The notes under the pieces: model-generated
Told to the model about the DNA's origin: nothing
What the model saw: the letters and a program-made list of their open reading frames with translations, nothing else
Databases searched by the model: none
DNA from: Sphingobium arseniciresistens
GTDB lineage: Bacteria > Pseudomonadota > Alphaproteobacteria > Sphingomonadales > Sphingomonadaceae
DNA length: 64,000 bases
Assembly (NCBI GenBank): GCA_029167225.1
Contig: JARFNK010000004.1
Location: forward strand, 186,001-250,000
Reading direction: 5' to 3'
In this document: piece by piece, positions 62,478 to 64,000 of the stretch
Layout of the letters: the number at the start of each line of letters is the position of its first letter
Position numbering within the stretch: the stretch's first letter is position 1
Made by a program: the position numbers and the translations under genes

Positions 62478-62849
62478 ATGGCACAGGAACGTGACACCGG
62501 GCTGACGCTCGACCCGAAATATGATCGTGATGGCCTGATTACGGCCGTCGTTACGGATGCATCCGACGGCACGGTGCTTATGCTGGCGCATATGAATGCA
62601 CAGGCTCTGGCCCTGACGGTCGAGACCCGAATCGCGCATTTCTGGTCCCGCAGCCGCCAGTCGCTCTGGAAGAAGGGTGAAACGTCCGGGAACATGTTGC
62701 ATGTCGAGGATGTCCGTATTGATTGCGATCAGGATGCGGTCTGGCTGATTGCACGGGCAGATGGGCCGGCCTGTCATACCGGCGAGCGCAGCTGTTTCTT
62801 CCGGCGCGTTCTGACGAACGGGCTGGAAAGCGTTGACGGCGAAGGCTGA
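62478..62849 (+). CDS. hisI: Phosphoribosyl-AMP cyclohydrolase
   Basis: A 123-residue HisI enzyme, third step of histidine biosynthesis. The metal and zinc residues are in [15 protein letters not shown] (Asp-Cys-Asp) and [13 protein letters not shown] (two Cys). [14 protein letters not shown] is the substrate loop. The ATG at 62478 gives [20 protein letters not shown]. It stands alone here, apart from other his genes, although tRNA-His lies 1.7 kb upstream. Confidence 0.94.
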   Translation: MAQERDTGLTLDPKYDRDGLITAVVTDASDGTVLMLAHMNAQALALTVETRIAHFWSRSRQSLWKKGETSGNMLHVEDVRIDCDQDAVWLIARADGPACHTGERSCFFRRVLTNGLESVDGEG

Positions 62850-62912
62850 TCTCACTGCCGCGGCGCGCAATCTGAAGCGAAGCGCCGCCGTGATGTTACG
62901 CGCCAAGCAAGG

Positions 62913-62941
62913 TTGACGTGAACGTAAGCGTAAACTAAAAC
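62913..62941 (+). promoter_or_regulatory. MerR-type promoter with LiuR-like operator
   Basis: TTGACG (62913-62918), 17-bp spacer, TAAAAC (62936-62941). The spacer contains GTGAACGTAAGCGTAAAC, so that TTGACGTGAACGTAA forms an imperfect ACGT-NN-ACGT palindrome, like LiuR operators of other proteobacteria. The regulator gene starts only 8 bp after the -10 box. Confidence 0.5.
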
Positions 62942-62948
62942 GTCCGTC

Positions 62949-63362
62949 ATGAGCCGTGCTGTCCAGATTGCGGGCGTCGAAATGCCCGACCTTTCCGAGC
63001 GGGAACGTTATACGATTTCCGACCTGTCCGAGGAATTCGGGATTACAGCCCGTGCCTTGCGCTTCTACGAGGATGAAGGGTTGATCTCGCCCGAGCGCCA
63101 AGGCTTGGCGCGGATCTATTCCCGGCGGGACCGCGCGCGACTTGCCTGGATATTGCGCGGCAAGCGCGTCGGCTTCAGCCTCTCGGAAATCCGCGAGATG
63201 ATCGATCTTTATGATCTGAACGACGGCCGAGAAGCGCAGCGGCGCGTTACGGTGGCGAAATGCCGGGAACGCATCGACCTGCTCAGCCGTCAGAAGGCCG
63301 ACATCGAGGCCGCGATCACAGAACTCTCGTCCTTCGTCGCGATGGTCGAGCGCGGAGACTGA
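62949..63362 (+). CDS. MerR-family regulator, LiuR-like
   Basis: A 137-residue MerR regulator. The winged HTH is [20 protein letters not shown] (residues 21-40) with [12 protein letters not shown], followed by a dimerisation helix and a short C-terminus without metal-type cysteines. This is typical of the LiuR/CoA-metabolism subgroup that controls branched-chain or fatty acyl-CoA breakdown. Starts at 62949 and 62982 are both possible; with the first one, and the promoter at 62913-62941, the message would be nearly leaderless. An acyl-CoA dehydrogenase gene follows 62 bp downstream. Confidence 0.85.
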   Translation: MSRAVQIAGVEMPDLSERERYTISDLSEEFGITARALRFYEDEGLISPERQGLARIYSRRDRARLAWILRGKRVGFSLSEIREMIDLYDLNDGREAQRRVTVAKCRERIDLLSRQKADIEAAITELSSFVAMVERGD

Positions 63363-63424
63363 CATATTGCGCCCTCGGCACGGCCGGAAGGCGTTAGCGA
63401 ACATCATAAGAAACGGAGAGACCC

Positions 63425-64000
63425 ATGCCCCGCTACACCGCCCCCGTTCGTGACACCATGTTCGTGATCGAGCATGTCGTCGGTCTGGACCGCTACGCGA
63501 ACATACCCGGTTTTGAAGGCGTTACCTCCGATCTGGTCGGCGCGGTACTGGAAGAAGGCGGCAAATTTGCTGCAGAGGTGCTGTTCCCGCTCAATCAGGT
63601 TGGCGATCAGGTCGGCTGCGTGCGCAATGCCGATGGCTCCGTCACCACGCCTCCGGGCTTCAAGGAAGCGTTCGACAAATATGTCGATGGCGGATGGACG
63701 ACCCTGCATGCACCCGTCGAATTTGGCGGGCAGGGTATGCCGGCAATCCTGTCTACCGCCTTTGCCGAATATGTTTTGTCCGCCAATCAGGCCTTCGAGC
63801 TCTATCACGGCCTTACGACCGGCGCGATCTCCGCTCTGATCGCCAAGGGAAGCCCGGAACAGCAGCGAAAATATATTCCCAACATGGTGTCGGGCAAATG
63901 GACCGGCACGATGAACCTGACCGAGCCGCATTGCGGCACCGACCTGGGCCTTATCAAGACCCGCGCCGTACCCAATGCCGATGGCAGCTATGCGATCACC
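63425..64000 (+). CDS. Acyl-CoA dehydrogenase, N-terminal part (cut by window edge)
   Basis: The first 192 residues of an acyl-CoA dehydrogenase of the large (about 590-residue) DmdC/FadE-like group. It starts MPRYTAPVRDTMFVIEHVVG and includes LHAPVEFGGQGMP and MNLTEPHCGTDLGLIKTRA, the FAD-side signature. GGAGAG precedes the ATG. It is downstream of the MerR regulator and likely controlled by it. The catalytic base and C-terminal domain are outside the window. Confidence 0.9.
   Translation, partial: MPRYTAPVRDTMFVIEHVVGLDRYANIPGFEGVTSDLVGAVLEEGGKFAAEVLFPLNQVGDQVGCVRNADGSVTTPPGFKEAFDKYVDGGWTTLHAPVEFGGQGMPAILSTAFAEYVLSANQAFELYHGLTTGAISALIAKGSPEQQRKYIPNMVSGKWTGTMNLTEPHCGTDLGLIKTRAVPNADGSYAIT

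Overview
The window is GC-rich chromosomal DNA from an alphaproteobacterium, most likely a member of the Sphingomonadaceae (Sphingobium, Sphingomonas or Novosphingobium type). Supporting signs are the order helicase - S4 protein - fdxA - carD, ffs - dnaX - ybaB and lon - hupB, a RegB/RegA pair, and two copies of the short intergenic repeat that translates as VRPEPVEG in sphingomonad genomes. I see no insertion sequence, prophage, integron, CRISPR array or rRNA. The genes look vertically inherited, with clusters of metabolic and stress genes between housekeeping genes.

Layout. 0-12.4 kb: rnd (cut by the window edge), aspS, a polyphosphate kinase 2, parE, a bestrophin-like channel, an M23 murein peptidase, a SUV3-like helicase with its S4 partner, fdxA and carD. 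12.4-19.2 kb: a cupin gene, sufE, and an enlarged phage-shock (psp) locus. In this locus pspA, pspB and pspC are followed by six more small proteins with one membrane helix, a coiled coil and a PspB-like end motif. They are read away from pspF, behind a clear sigma-54 promoter and a small secreted protein gene. sodB follows. 19.2-24.7 kb: a periplasmic aldehyde oxidoreductase (paoABC) and a divergent MFS transporter. 24.7-32.8 kb: an M20 peptidase and a leucine/isovalerate operon (ivd, mccB, an NTF2-like protein, mccA, a MaoC hydratase) with a divergent LysR regulator. 32.8-38.5 kb: a secreted protein, a CYTH-CHAD protein, a serine hydrolase, a LysR regulator and a pirin pair.

38.5-46.8 kb: cyoABCD, SURF1, a RegB-type sensor kinase and a RegA-type regulator form one operon with overlapping stops and starts, so a quinol oxidase, its assembly factor and its likely redox regulator appear to be made together. 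An MHS-type MFS transporter is divergent. 47.2-50.2 kb: rpiB-glyA-nrdR-trmJ. 50.3-54.9 kb: a small membrane protein, a hydrolase, two tandem cysteine desulfurases, a 2Fe-2S ferredoxin and a class A beta-lactamase. 54.9-60.5 kb: SRP RNA, dnaX, ybaB, a probably frameshifted small gene, lon and hupB. 60.6-64 kb: tRNA-His, a leucine-dehydrogenase-like enzyme, a small conserved protein, hisI, a MerR regulator with an operator-like promoter, and the start of an acyl-CoA dehydrogenase.

The strongest candidate for something not well described is the psp locus. It has an array of PspB-like paralogues, a head gene for a small exported protein, and a long hairpin between that gene and pspA. Secondary points are the cyo-surf1-regBA operon, several operator-like palindromes and leader hairpins, and a beta-lactamase with the cysteine pair seen in disulfide-bridged class A carbapenemases.
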